From the NCBI RefSeq assembly GCF_011064595.1, contig NZ_JAALJI010000028.1, forward strand, positions 41,620 to 105,619: a stretch of 64,000 nt of DNA, read 5' to 3'. This document shows positions 26,197 to 34,536 of this stretch, piece after piece (the first letter of the stretch is position 1; the number at the start of each line of letters is the position of its first letter). The notes below the pieces were generated by a model that ran no database searches, was not told where the DNA came from, and worked only from the letters and a program-made list of their open reading frames with translations. The position numbers and the translations under genes were made by a program. The DNA comes from Paludisphaera soli (GTDB lineage Bacteria; Planctomycetota; Planctomycetia; Isosphaerales; Isosphaeraceae).

Positions 26197-28794
26197 TCAT
26201 CGATCGCGGCCGGCTCGGCCGCCCTTCTCCGGGTCCGCGCCCGGAGCCCTCGCGCCAGGGCCGCCCGGGGCTCCCGGCGACCCCGGGGCCCCCGGCGAAC
26301 CCGGCCCGCCGGGGCCGAAGCCCGGCTGCATCATCCCCGGAGGGCCGCCGGGCTGGGGCTGGCCGCCCGCGTCGGGCGCGGCCGCGGCGTTCTTGGCGGC
26401 CAGGCGGGCCGCGGCGATGCCCGGGGCCAGCAGGGCCGGAAGGACCCCCTTGGCGCCCAGGAGGGCCGTCGCGTCCGGGAAGGCTCCGCGCGTCTCGATC
26501 CGGATCGCCTGGTCGTCGACGGCCACCGTCGTGGTCGAGGGGAACATCAGAGCCCGCAGCTCGTCCGACTTGGGGAGTTTCGCGGGATCGACCCGGATCT
26601 GGATCATCGAGGCGTCGCCGCCCGTGCGAGGCGCGCCCGGCGTGCCGGGCCCCCCCGGGCCACCGGGGCCACCCGGCTGCATGCCGGCCATCGCGCCCGC
26701 GCCGGGGGCGATGCCGGCCATCGCGCCCGAGCCCCTCATGGAGCCGTAGGAGGCACCGCGGGAGGAGGACATCCCCGCCGAGGACGAGCCCGCCGGCCCG
26801 CCCGGACCGCCCGGCCCGCCCGTACCGCTGAGTACGCCCGGCATGGAGCCCGGCCCGCGCTGGGCCTGGGTGGCGGCGGGATCGGCGGGCGTCATCAGCC
26901 GTTCGCTGGCCGCGATGGCGGTGTTGATTCCGGTCTGCAGGGTGCCCGGCAGGCTGGCGAGCACGGCGGAGGTCGACTCGCGGAAGTCGCCGTAGAGCAT
27001 CAGCACCGCGTCGTCCGGAGTCCTGGACACGGCCCGGGCGAGGTCCTCGGCGGGCGTCCAGGGCTTACGTCGAAGCGACTCCACGGCCAGGCGGGCGGCC
27101 TCGGGGGAGGTCGAGATCGCCAGGAAGCCCCCTTCCAGCCGGACGGTCGGCTTGAAGCCCGCCGGCAGCCCCTTGATCGGCGACGACGTGGGGACGTTGA
27201 ACATGTAGGTGCGAGCGCTCTCGCCCCCCGAAGCGGGGATCAGTCGAAACTCGGGCGTGGTGGGCTCGTCGCGGCGGCGATCCTTGCGGTCGGCTCCCGG
27301 TCCCCCTTCCTCGCCCCGGCCGCCGGGCCCCGGGGCCGGGTTCGCGGCCTCGGCCTTGACGGCTTCGGCGATCTGCTCGGCGGCGACCGTCTTGATCTGC
27401 TTGTTGACTTCCAGCATCACCGCGTCGAGCGCCCGGCTGAACCGGGCCTCGTCGACGACCTCGGCGACCAGGACCGGCCTGGGCATCCGCGGCCCCATCG
27501 AGCTGAGCATGGCGAGCGGGTCGCCGAGGCCCGGCGCCGGGGCGTCGTCGACGGTCGCGGCCGAGCCCCCGGGGGCCAGGTAGGCGACGACCCGGGGGCC
27601 GATGTTGCCGAGCAGGTCCTTTTCGAAGTCCATGCGGCTGCGGGTCCGGACGCTCTCGACGATGGAGTCGTATCGCGCCTTGCCCTCCCCCTCGCCGATC
27701 GCGCCGGCGATCATCGTCGCCCATTGCTCCGGCTTGAGCGAGGCCGACGCGAAGTACTCCACGCCGTCCGGGATCGGCAGCAGCTTCTTGGCCTCGAACG
27801 CGGGCTCGTCCAGGAACGACAGCGCGCCGCTGCGAGGCTTCGGGGCCACGATCCGGGTGACGCTCGCGAGGGCGTCGTCCTGGAATCCCCAACGATATTC
27901 GACCCGCTGGACGCTCGCGTCGAACGGGATCATCCCCGGCCCCCCTTCCGCGCCGGCCGGCTTCATGGAGGGGTCGATGTACGCGGTGAGGACCGGGTCG
28001 AGCCCCCCCTCCGGCTTCTTGAGCGCCTCGACCGGCTCGAATCCCACCAGGCTCGGCGTCTTCCCCTCCAGGACCGCCAGCACGGCGTCGGCGTCGGAGG
28101 GCTGGAAGAGGGCCACGCCGAGGTCGCCGCCGGCCGCCCACCAGGCCCAGCCCTGGTCGGGGTTCTTGTCGTCGGACTGGGGGGGAGGGACGACGACGAC
28201 CTGCGCGCCCCCCTTCGTCACCAGCTTGTGCTTCGAGGCCGGGTCCATGAATGAGATCACCAGCCGGCTGAACTGCGACTTCGTCTCCTTGGAGGTGATC
28301 CCCCGGAGCACCAGCACGCCGCGCACGCCTTTCGGGGCGGACGGATCCACGTGGTACGCCAGCGCGGCCCCGTGGCGGGCGAGGTGCTTGACGATCGCGA
28401 CCGCGTCGGCGCCGTTGATCTTGCGGTTCGGCAGCCAGGTGGAGGCGCGTTCGAAGAGCACGACGCCGACCTCTTCGAGCATCCCGCCGAGCGGGGTGTC
28501 GTTGAGCATGCGGTAGGCGGCGGTCTTGCGCCAGGACTCCTCGTGGGCGTCCAGGCCGTCGAACTCGACGTACATCAGCAGCTTCTCGCGGGCCGCGTAG
28601 GCCGTCGCGGGCCGCGCGGCCGCCGGTTCGCTCGACGGGGCCGACGCCGAGGCCGACGTCGTCGGCGGGGCCGACGCCGGAGCCGTCTGGGCCTGCGCCT
28701 CGGCGGGGAGGATGCATCCGACGAGCGCCGAGGCCAGCAGGCCGGCGGTCAGGCGGACGGCGGGAGCGGGCGGAGCGAACAGGGGTCGTCGCAC
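26197..28794 (-). CDS. secreted protein of unknown function with collagen-like Gly/Pro tail
   Basis: An 865-residue protein from a GTG with GAGGA ~9 bases upstream; the frame extends further but is Arg-rich and lacks a start signal. The signal peptide is clear (VRLTAGLLASALVGCILPAEAQAQ), possibly with a lipobox-like Cys. An Ala/Ser/Pro linker follows, then a ~500-residue mixed domain that I cannot assign (AYAAREKLLMYVEFDGLDAHEESW). From about residue 640 there are Gly-Pro-rich stretches with GGPGGPGGP and GSPGAPGSPGAPGG repeats flanking another folded segment (MIQIRVDPAKLPKSDELRALMFPS). These repeats follow the collagen Gly-X-Y rule only locally. Function unknown; likely periplasmic or surface-exposed. 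Confidence 0.75.
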   Translation of the reverse strand: MRRPLFAPPAPAVRLTAGLLASALVGCILPAEAQAQTAPASAPPTTSASASAPSSEPAAARPATAYAAREKLLMYVEFDGLDAHEESWRKTAAYRMLNDTPLGGMLEEVGVVLFERASTWLPNRKINGADAVAIVKHLARHGAALAYHVDPSAPKGVRGVLVLRGITSKETKSQFSRLVISFMDPASKHKLVTKGGAQVVVVPPPQSDDKNPDQGWAWWAAGGDLGVALFQPSDADAVLAVLEGKTPSLVGFEPVEALKKPEGGLDPVLTAYIDPSMKPAGAEGGPGMIPFDASVQRVEYRWGFQDDALASVTRIVAPKPRSGALSFLDEPAFEAKKLLPIPDGVEYFASASLKPEQWATMIAGAIGEGEGKARYDSIVESVRTRSRMDFEKDLLGNIGPRVVAYLAPGGSAATVDDAPAPGLGDPLAMLSSMGPRMPRPVLVAEVVDEARFSRALDAVMLEVNKQIKTVAAEQIAEAVKAEAANPAPGPGGRGEEGGPGADRKDRRRDEPTTPEFRLIPASGGESARTYMFNVPTSSPIKGLPAGFKPTVRLEGGFLAISTSPEAARLAVESLRRKPWTPAEDLARAVSRTPDDAVLMLYGDFRESTSAVLASLPGTLQTGINTAIAASERLMTPADPAATQAQRGPGSMPGVLSGTGGPGGPGGPAGSSSAGMSSSRGASYGSMRGSGAMAGIAPGAGAMAGMQPGGPGGPGGPGTPGAPRTGGDASMIQIRVDPAKLPKSDELRALMFPSTTTVAVDDQAIRIETRGAFPDATALLGAKGVLPALLAPGIAAARLAAKNAAAAPDAGGQPQPGGPPGMMQPGFGPGGPGSPGAPGSPGAPGGPGARAPGADPEKGGRAGRDR

Positions 28795-28984
28795 GGGGCG
28801 GTCCTCGTGAAGTGGCCGGGATGGATGCCGCGTCGCCGCGTTCCGGGCGCCCGGGGCCCGGGCCAGGGACGGGCGTGGCGGCCACGGACGCCCCACGACC
28901 CTCCGCCGACGAACGCGCTCGGGGGCCGGATCAACCCTCATGGTATGGCCGCCCGGCCCCCGCGCCAACAGACCGCCCCGGCGA

Positions 28985-29182
28985 TCACCGGGAGGGTGCG
29001 AGGCCCGGACGCGACGTCGCTTCCGGGCCGGCGTCGCGGGCGTCGGCAGGCGGGGGCGCAGGCCGTGCGGGCTCGGACCCGAGGCGGTTCCAGGCCGAGG
29101 CGACGGCGTAGCCTGCCAGGACGCCGATCACGACCATGCCGAGCGCCTGGAGCCGGGCGGGGCTGAGGAGTCTCCCGCTCAT
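28985..29182 (-). CDS. tiny single-pass membrane protein
   Basis: A 65-residue product whose ATG overlaps the DUF1501 stop by 4 bases (ATGA), so it should be translated by coupling. Residues 1-12 are basic, ~13-30 form one transmembrane helix (LGMVVIGVLAGYAVASAW), and the rest is a Pro/Ala-rich disordered tail. It is not recognised as a known family. Position and coupling suggest an accessory subunit or anchor for the DUF1501/PSCyt pair; that is inference. Confidence 0.6.
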   Translation of the reverse strand: MSGRLLSPARLQALGMVVIGVLAGYAVASAWNRLGSEPARPAPPPADARDAGPEATSRPGLAPSR

Positions 29183-30648
29183 GCGATCACTTCGTGGACC
29201 ACCCGGCCGTGGACGTCGGTCAGGCGGAAGTCGCGGCCGGCGTAGTGGAACGTGAACTTCTCGTGGTCGAAGCCGAGGAGGTGGAGGATCGTCGCGTGCA
29301 GATCGTGGACGTGGACCTTGTTCTCGACCGCCTGGAAGCCGAATTCGTCGGTCGCTCCGTACACGTGGCCCTTCTTGACGCCGCCGCCGGCCATCCAGGC
29401 GGTGAAGCCGTAATGGTTGTGGTCGCGGCCGTTCATCTTCCCGGCGTTGGCGCCGGGCGTGGGGAGTTCGACGGTCGGCGTGCGGCCGAATTCGCCGCTG
29501 CAAACGACCAGGGTGTCGTCGAGCATCCCGCGCTGCTTGAGGTCGAACAGGAAGGCGGCGATGCCCTGGTCGCACTGCTTGGCCAGCTCTCGGTGGCCGG
29601 TCTCCAGGTCGTCGTGGTTGTCCCAGGGCTGCCCCGCCCCGTGCCAGAGCTGGACGAACCGGACCCCGCGCTCCAGCAGCCGGCGGGTCGCCAGCAGTTG
29701 CCGGGCGTGGACGCCGGGGCCGTAGAGATCCCGGACGTGCTGCGGCTCGCGGTCGACGTCGAACGCGTCGGCCGCCTCCGACTGCATCCGATAGGCCAGC
29801 TCGAACGACTGGATCCGCGCCTCCAGATCGGCCTCGTGCTTGCGGCGGTCCAGGTGCTCGCGGTTCAGCTCGGCGAGCAGGTCGAGTTGGGCTCGCTGGG
29901 TCCGGGGGCCGACGCCGTGGTTGCGGATGTGGGCGATCAGCTTCTCGATGTCGGTGTTGTTGCTGTCCAGGTAGGTCCCCTGGTAGACGCCGGGCAGGAA
30001 AGCGGATTGCCAGTTCTGCGACTCGGCGATCGGGAATCCCCCGGGGCACATGACGAGGAACCCGGGGAGGTTCTGGTTCTCGGTCCCCAGCCCGTAGAGG
30101 ACCCACGACCCCAGGCTGGGCCGCGCCTGCCGCGCCTCGCCGCAGTTCATGAGCATCAGCGAGGGCTCATGGTTGGGGACGTCGGCGTGCATCGACCGGA
30201 TCACGCACATCTCGTCGGCCATCTGGGCGGTGCGCTCGAAGATCTCGCTGACCTCCAGGCCGCTCTCGCCGTACTTGCGGAACTTGTAGGGGGAGGCCAG
30301 GGCCGCGCCGGTCTTGCGCTCGGTCGGGAGGTTGCTCGGGACTTCCTTACCGTGGTGCCTGGCGAGGGCCGGCTTGGGGTCGAACGTGTCGACGTGCGAC
30401 ATCCCGCCGTTCATGAACAGGTGGACGACTCGCTTGGCCTTCGCCGGCGCGGGGGCCGACCGGGGGAGGAGCGGGTTGACGCCGACCCCGCCCTTGATCG
30501 GCTCGGCGGCGCGGGCGGCCCGGCCCAGGCCGCCGGACTCCGAGAGCAGCGCGCCGAGGGCCAGCGACCCGAAGCCGACGCCCGAGCGGCAGAGCATCTC
30601 GCGGCGGGTGGAGACCCTGTCCTCGATCCGGTTGGGGACGTGCGACAT
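29179..30648 (-). CDS. DUF1501 domain protein, Tat-type signal
   Basis: A 489-residue protein of the DUF1501 family, which belongs to the alkaline phosphatase/sulfatase-like fold and is abundant in Planctomycetes. The N-terminus carries a twin-arginine-like signal (STRREMLCRSGVGFGSLALGALL), so folded export is likely. Typical family segments are seen: RVVHLFMNGGMSHVDTFDPKP, VCSGEFGRTP, GRDHNHYGF and the closing HLLGFDHEKFTFHYAGRDFRLTD. It starts 30 bases after the PSCyt/PSD1 gene ends, on the same strand, an association common in this phylum and linked by inference to degradation of complex substrates; the reaction is unproven. Confidence 0.9.
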   Translation of the reverse strand: MSHVPNRIEDRVSTRREMLCRSGVGFGSLALGALLSESGGLGRAARAAEPIKGGVGVNPLLPRSAPAPAKAKRVVHLFMNGGMSHVDTFDPKPALARHHGKEVPSNLPTERKTGAALASPYKFRKYGESGLEVSEIFERTAQMADEMCVIRSMHADVPNHEPSLMLMNCGEARQARPSLGSWVLYGLGTENQNLPGFLVMCPGGFPIAESQNWQSAFLPGVYQGTYLDSNNTDIEKLIAHIRNHGVGPRTQRAQLDLLAELNREHLDRRKHEADLEARIQSFELAYRMQSEAADAFDVDREPQHVRDLYGPGVHARQLLATRRLLERGVRFVQLWHGAGQPWDNHDDLETGHRELAKQCDQGIAAFLFDLKQRGMLDDTLVVCSGEFGRTPTVELPTPGANAGKMNGRDHNHYGFTAWMAGGGVKKGHVYGATDEFGFQAVENKVHVHDLHATILHLLGFDHEKFTFHYAGRDFRLTDVHGRVVHEVIA

Positions 30649-30678
30649 GAGAGGAGCCCTCGGACCCGGTCGGCCGGA

Positions 30679-33528
30679 TCAGTCGATGTAGAGGAATTCG
30701 TTCGTGAGCATGAGCACCTGGGCGAGTTGCGCGAGGGGGGGCGACGTCGGCTCCCCGTCGACCGTCGGCCGGTCGACGAAGGCCAGCCCCAGCGCCGCCT
30801 CGCGCTCGTCCGGGCGACGGCCGAGCACCCGCTCATAGACCGCCGAGACGGCCCCGGCGCGGTCGGCCGAGTCCACGCTCGCGGCCAGCCGCTTCGCCTG
30901 CTCCTGCACGAACGGGCTGTTCATCAGGAACAAGGCCTGCTGGGGGACCGTCGTGACGAACCGTCGGGGGTTGGTGGCGTCGGGGATGGCGAAGTCGAAC
31001 GCGCGGTAGACGCCGTCCATGTTCTGGCGGTCGATGAAACCGTAGACCGTGCGTCGGGGCGGGTTCGACGAACCGTCGAAGGCCACCGAAGGCCCCCCGC
31101 GCGACGGATCGAGCGAGCCGGAGACGGCCAGGATGGAGTCGCGAAGCGATTCGAAGTCGAGCCTCTGGCGGTTGAACCGCCAGACCAGGCGATTGCGGGC
31201 GTCCTTGTCCAGGCAGTCGGGCCGCAGGAAGCTCCCCTGCTGGTAGGTGTTCGAGAGCATGATCCGGCGGTGCAAGGCCTTGATCGACCAGCCGTCGGCG
31301 AGGAAGCCCGCGGCCAGCTCGTCGAGCAGGTCGGGGTGCGACGGGGCGTCCGCCTTGACGCCGAAGTCGCTGGGGCTGTCGACCAGGCCCTCGCCGAAGT
31401 GCCATCGCCAGACGCGGTTGACGATCACGCGGGCGGTCAGCGGGGCGGCCTGGCCGACGATCGCGCGGGCCAGCTCCAGGCGGCCGCTCCCCTGCTCGAA
31501 CGGCTTGCGGTCGGGGCCGCTGAGGACCTTGAGGAACTGGCGAGGGACCGGCTTGCCCGGCCGTCCGGGATTGCCCCGGATGAAGACGTTCGGGTCGGTG
31601 GGCTTCGGCGCGTCGTTCATCACCATGGCCCGCCGGATCTTGCCGGCGGACTGCTTGTCGACCTCGGCGACCTTCGCCTCCAGCTTCTGCAGCTCGGCCC
31701 GCTGCGCCCGGTCGATCAGGCCCCGCTCGTCGCCGGAGCCCGGGACGAAAGGACCGCCCGTCGCGTGGAAGGCCTGGCGGAGCGATTCCCAGTCGGCCTC
31801 GGCGAGCGGCTCGGCCTTCTTCTCGCCCGCGGCGTGGAGCTTCTCCTCCAGGCCGGCCAGCAGCTTCGCGTAGCAGGCGACGAGCTGCTCCATGTCGGTC
31901 GGCTTCGCCTCGCGGAGGGCGGCCAGGACCAGGGGGTGGATCGACCCCGGGGCGGCCGTCGCACGCTCGTCCAGCTTCGCGAGGACCTCGGGAGCCCTGG
32001 CGGAGAACTCGTCCTTGGGGAGGGCCCGGAAGAGTCGCCAGGGGGCGAGGACGGGGTCGGCGTCGGTCGCGGGCGTGTCGAGCTTCTGCTTCCAGAGCCG
32101 GGCGGCCAGCCGGAGCGGGAGCGACTTCAGGCCGTCCTTCGCGGCCCGCTCGTCGGCGCCGCCGGCGCGAGGGTCGAAGCCGATGTCGTAAGCGGCCTTC
32201 AGATACAGCGAGCCCCGGGCGGTCAGGTCGCCGACGACCTCGGCGCGTCGCGCGGCCTTGAAGTCGTCGCGGACCTTGCGCGCCTCGGCCAGCCGTCGTT
32301 CCAGCTCCTGCACCTCGGCCGACTCGGCGGCGTCGGCGGCGTCGCCGCCGTCCAGCCGGGGCAGCTCAGCGGGCTCGATCGAGCTGGCGAAGACCCCGTA
32401 CAGCGAGTAGTAGTCGTCGGTCGGGATCGGGTCGAACTTGTGGTCGTGGCAGCGGGCGCAGGCGATGGTCAGCCCCATCAGGCCGCGGCCGACCAGGTCG
32501 ATCCGGTCGTCGATGATCTCGTTCTTGTCCTGGAGGAACCGGCGGCCGACGGTCAGGAAGCCCATCGCCGCCAGCTTGCTCGGGTCGCCGTCGGCCGGGA
32601 GTTGGTCGGCGGCGAGCTGCTCGACGATGAACCGATCGAACGGCTTGTCGGCGTTGAAGGCGTCGATCACGTAGTCGCGATAGGTGAACGCGTACGGATA
32701 CTTGCGTTCTTCCTGGAAGACGTAGCCCTTGGTGTCCGCGTATCGGGCGACGTCCAGCCAGTGCCGTCCCCAACGCTCGCCGTACATCGGCGAGGCCAGC
32801 AGCCGGTCGACGACCGTCGCGAAGGCGTCGGGCGAGGGATCGGACTCGAAATCCTCGATCTCCTCGAACGTCGGCGGCACGCCCAGCAGGTCGAGCGAGG
32901 CGCGTCGGAGGAGCGTCCGGCGGTCGACGGGCGGCGAAGGGGTCATCCCTTCCTTTTCCAGCCTGGCGAGGATCCGGGCGTCGATCGTCGACTTGACCCA
33001 GGCGGCGTCGCGGACCTCGGGCACGGGGGTCGCCTGCAGGGGGCGGAAGGCCCAGTGGTCCTCGGCCTTGTCGCCCGCCGACGCCCGGTCCGACGGCGCC
33101 TCGCCCCAGGGGGCGCCCATCTCGACCCATCGGGTGAGGGCCTGGATCGCCGGGTCGCCGAGCTTGCCGTCGGGCGGCATCTTGAGATCCTGATCCTCGG
33201 CATGGGCCAGGGCCTGGACGAGGGTCGACTCGCCGGGGTCGCCGGGGACGACGGCCGGGCCGAGCGAGCCCCCCTTCAGGAGCGCCTCGCGGCTGTCGAC
33301 CCGCAGGTCGGCCTTCTGCTTCTCGGGCCCGTGGCACTTCTGGCACGACTCGACCAGGACCGGCCGGACCGAGGTCTCGAAGAAGGCGACCGCCTCGGGC
33401 GAGGGCTTTTCCGCCGACGGTTCCTGGGCCAGGGCCGAGGGAGGTGCGATCGCGAGGATCGCCGCGGCGACGGCGGCCGATCCGAAGGGTCGTCGAAGCC
33501 GTCCCCGGATGTCGTCGGGTCTGCACAT
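30679..33528 (-). CDS. PSCyt1/PSCyt2/PSD1 (DUF1549-DUF1553) planctomycete cytochrome-type protein
   Basis: A 949-residue exported protein from the ATG at 33528; the extra upstream frame is Pro/Arg-rich. Signal peptide 1-35 (AAVAAAILAIAPPSALAQ). A haem-binding CQKCH at 62-66 and a downstream MPPDGKL segment define the PSCyt1 cytochrome c-like domain. The DUF1549 (PSCyt2) region follows (ILARLEKEGMTPSPPVDRRTLLRRASLDLLGVPPT), then the C-terminal DUF1553/PSD1 domain (ELARAIVGQAAPLTARVIVNRVW, SPSDFGVKADAPSHPDLLDELA). Only one CxxCH is seen. It is the first gene of the unit with DUF1501 and the tiny membrane protein; the redox or hydrolytic partner is unknown. Confidence 0.93.
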   Translation of the reverse strand: MCRPDDIRGRLRRPFGSAAVAAAILAIAPPSALAQEPSAEKPSPEAVAFFETSVRPVLVESCQKCHGPEKQKADLRVDSREALLKGGSLGPAVVPGDPGESTLVQALAHAEDQDLKMPPDGKLGDPAIQALTRWVEMGAPWGEAPSDRASAGDKAEDHWAFRPLQATPVPEVRDAAWVKSTIDARILARLEKEGMTPSPPVDRRTLLRRASLDLLGVPPTFEEIEDFESDPSPDAFATVVDRLLASPMYGERWGRHWLDVARYADTKGYVFQEERKYPYAFTYRDYVIDAFNADKPFDRFIVEQLAADQLPADGDPSKLAAMGFLTVGRRFLQDKNEIIDDRIDLVGRGLMGLTIACARCHDHKFDPIPTDDYYSLYGVFASSIEPAELPRLDGGDAADAAESAEVQELERRLAEARKVRDDFKAARRAEVVGDLTARGSLYLKAAYDIGFDPRAGGADERAAKDGLKSLPLRLAARLWKQKLDTPATDADPVLAPWRLFRALPKDEFSARAPEVLAKLDERATAAPGSIHPLVLAALREAKPTDMEQLVACYAKLLAGLEEKLHAAGEKKAEPLAEADWESLRQAFHATGGPFVPGSGDERGLIDRAQRAELQKLEAKVAEVDKQSAGKIRRAMVMNDAPKPTDPNVFIRGNPGRPGKPVPRQFLKVLSGPDRKPFEQGSGRLELARAIVGQAAPLTARVIVNRVWRWHFGEGLVDSPSDFGVKADAPSHPDLLDELAAGFLADGWSIKALHRRIMLSNTYQQGSFLRPDCLDKDARNRLVWRFNRQRLDFESLRDSILAVSGSLDPSRGGPSVAFDGSSNPPRRTVYGFIDRQNMDGVYRAFDFAIPDATNPRRFVTTVPQQALFLMNSPFVQEQAKRLAASVDSADRAGAVSAVYERVLGRRPDEREAALGLAFVDRPTVDGEPTSPPLAQLAQVLMLTNEFLYID

Positions 33529-33699
33529 GGCTCGGTTCCGCTTCTTCGGCTGGAGGCGTGGATGGTCCAGTCGACCGGTCGTCGACGGCGGGGGCGGCGT
33601 CCGCTCGCGGCGGGGGGGGCGTGGGGCCGGGCAGGATGCGCGCATCGCCCAGGGCCTTACGACCTCATCATGGACCGGCCCCCCCTCGAAATCAACCCC

Positions 33700-33725
33700 G
33701 AATGTTAAAGGTTGATTTTACATTC
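33700..33725. promoter_or_regulatory. AT-rich imperfect inverted repeat upstream of the tetR-RND operon
   Basis: Arms GAATGTTAAA and TTTTACATTC (9 of 10 complementary) are separated by six bases. It stands just upstream of and partly overlaps the candidate -35 element, so it could be a second operator or an activator site. Confidence 0.4.
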
Positions 33726-33761
33726 CAGCTCCCGATAATTCACGGACTGACCGGTCAGTCC
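33712..33761 (+). promoter_or_regulatory. promoter and 18-bp palindromic operator of tetR-RND operon
   Basis: A TTGATT -35 (33712-33717) and GATAAT -10 (33734-33739) stand 16 bases apart. A perfect 18-base palindrome with half-site GGACTGACC occupies 33744-33761, at and just after the expected transcription start. This placement is that of a TetR-family operator, implying autorepression and control of the pump genes behind it. Confidence 0.7.
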
Positions 33762-33781
33762 ACTCACGAGGCGAGCCCGCC

Positions 33782-34510
33782 ATGCCCCCCGCTTCCGATG
33801 ACAAGGTGAAAAGTCGGACGTCGGCGAAAGGCCCCGAAGCCCGGCGCGAGGAGATCCTGCGCATGGCGACGGAACTCTTCGCGGAGCAAGGCTTTTCCGA
33901 CGCCATGACCCAGGATCTCGCCGACCGCCTGGGGGTCGGCAAGGGGACGATCTACCGCTATTTCCCGAGCAAGCGGGAGCTGTTCCTGGCCGCCGCCGAC
34001 CGGGTGATGCGAACGCTTTCGGCCCAGGTCGAGGCGAATATCGCTGGTATAGAGGACGGCCTGGAGCGGATCGCCCGGGGCATCCTGGCGTTCCTGACCT
34101 TCTTCGCCGAGCATCCCGAGTACGTCGAGCTTCTCATCCAGGAACGGGCGCAGTTCAAGGACCGCACCCGCCCCACCTACATCGAGCATCGTCAGGTCCA
34201 CGGCCAGCAGTGGCGGCGGCTTTACGGAGAGCTGACCGCCGAGGGGAGGCTGAGGGACATCAGCCCCCAGCAGATCAGCGACGTCGTGGGCAACCTGATC
34301 TACGGCACCATGTTCACCAACTATTTCGCGGGCCCGGCGAAGCCCGTCGCCGAGCAGGCGCGCGACATCCTCGACGTCGTCTTCCGGGGGATCCTCTCGG
34401 AGCGGGAACGGGCCCGGCTCCGCGACGCGGACCTCCTGGCCGGCCCGGGCTCGGCGGCGGTCGGAGTCGCGGCCGAGGGGCCCGCGGGCGGGGAGGCGGC
34501 GGGGCGATGA
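33782..34510 (+). CDS. TetR/AcrR family transcriptional regulator
   Basis: A 242-residue repressor. The N-terminal TetR DNA-binding domain is at ~20-70: RREEILRMATELFAEQGFSDAMTQDLADRLGVGKGTIYRYFPSKRELFLAA, with the recognition helix GKGTIYRYF. The remainder is a helical ligand-binding domain with a Pro/Gly-rich C-terminal tail. Its stop overlaps the possible ATG of the adaptor gene by 4 bases, so it is the first gene of the pump operon, and it has an 18-bp palindrome at its own promoter. Binding of a pump substrate probably releases the operator. Confidence 0.92.
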   Translation: MPPASDDKVKSRTSAKGPEARREEILRMATELFAEQGFSDAMTQDLADRLGVGKGTIYRYFPSKRELFLAAADRVMRTLSAQVEANIAGIEDGLERIARGILAFLTFFAEHPEYVELLIQERAQFKDRTRPTYIEHRQVHGQQWRRLYGELTAEGRLRDISPQQISDVVGNLIYGTMFTNYFAGPAKPVAEQARDILDVVFRGILSERERARLRDADLLAGPGSAAVGVAAEGPAGGEAAGR

Positions 34511-34536
34511 ATGAGTCAACAGCAGGAGCGAGCGGT

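Noticed and set aside
29194..33708. A 1504-codon open frame on the plus strand opposite DUF1501 and PSCyt/PSD1
   Set aside because: It is the antisense shadow of two recognised minus-strand genes; its product is Val/Gly/Asp-rich without domains, as expected from GC-rich codon use.
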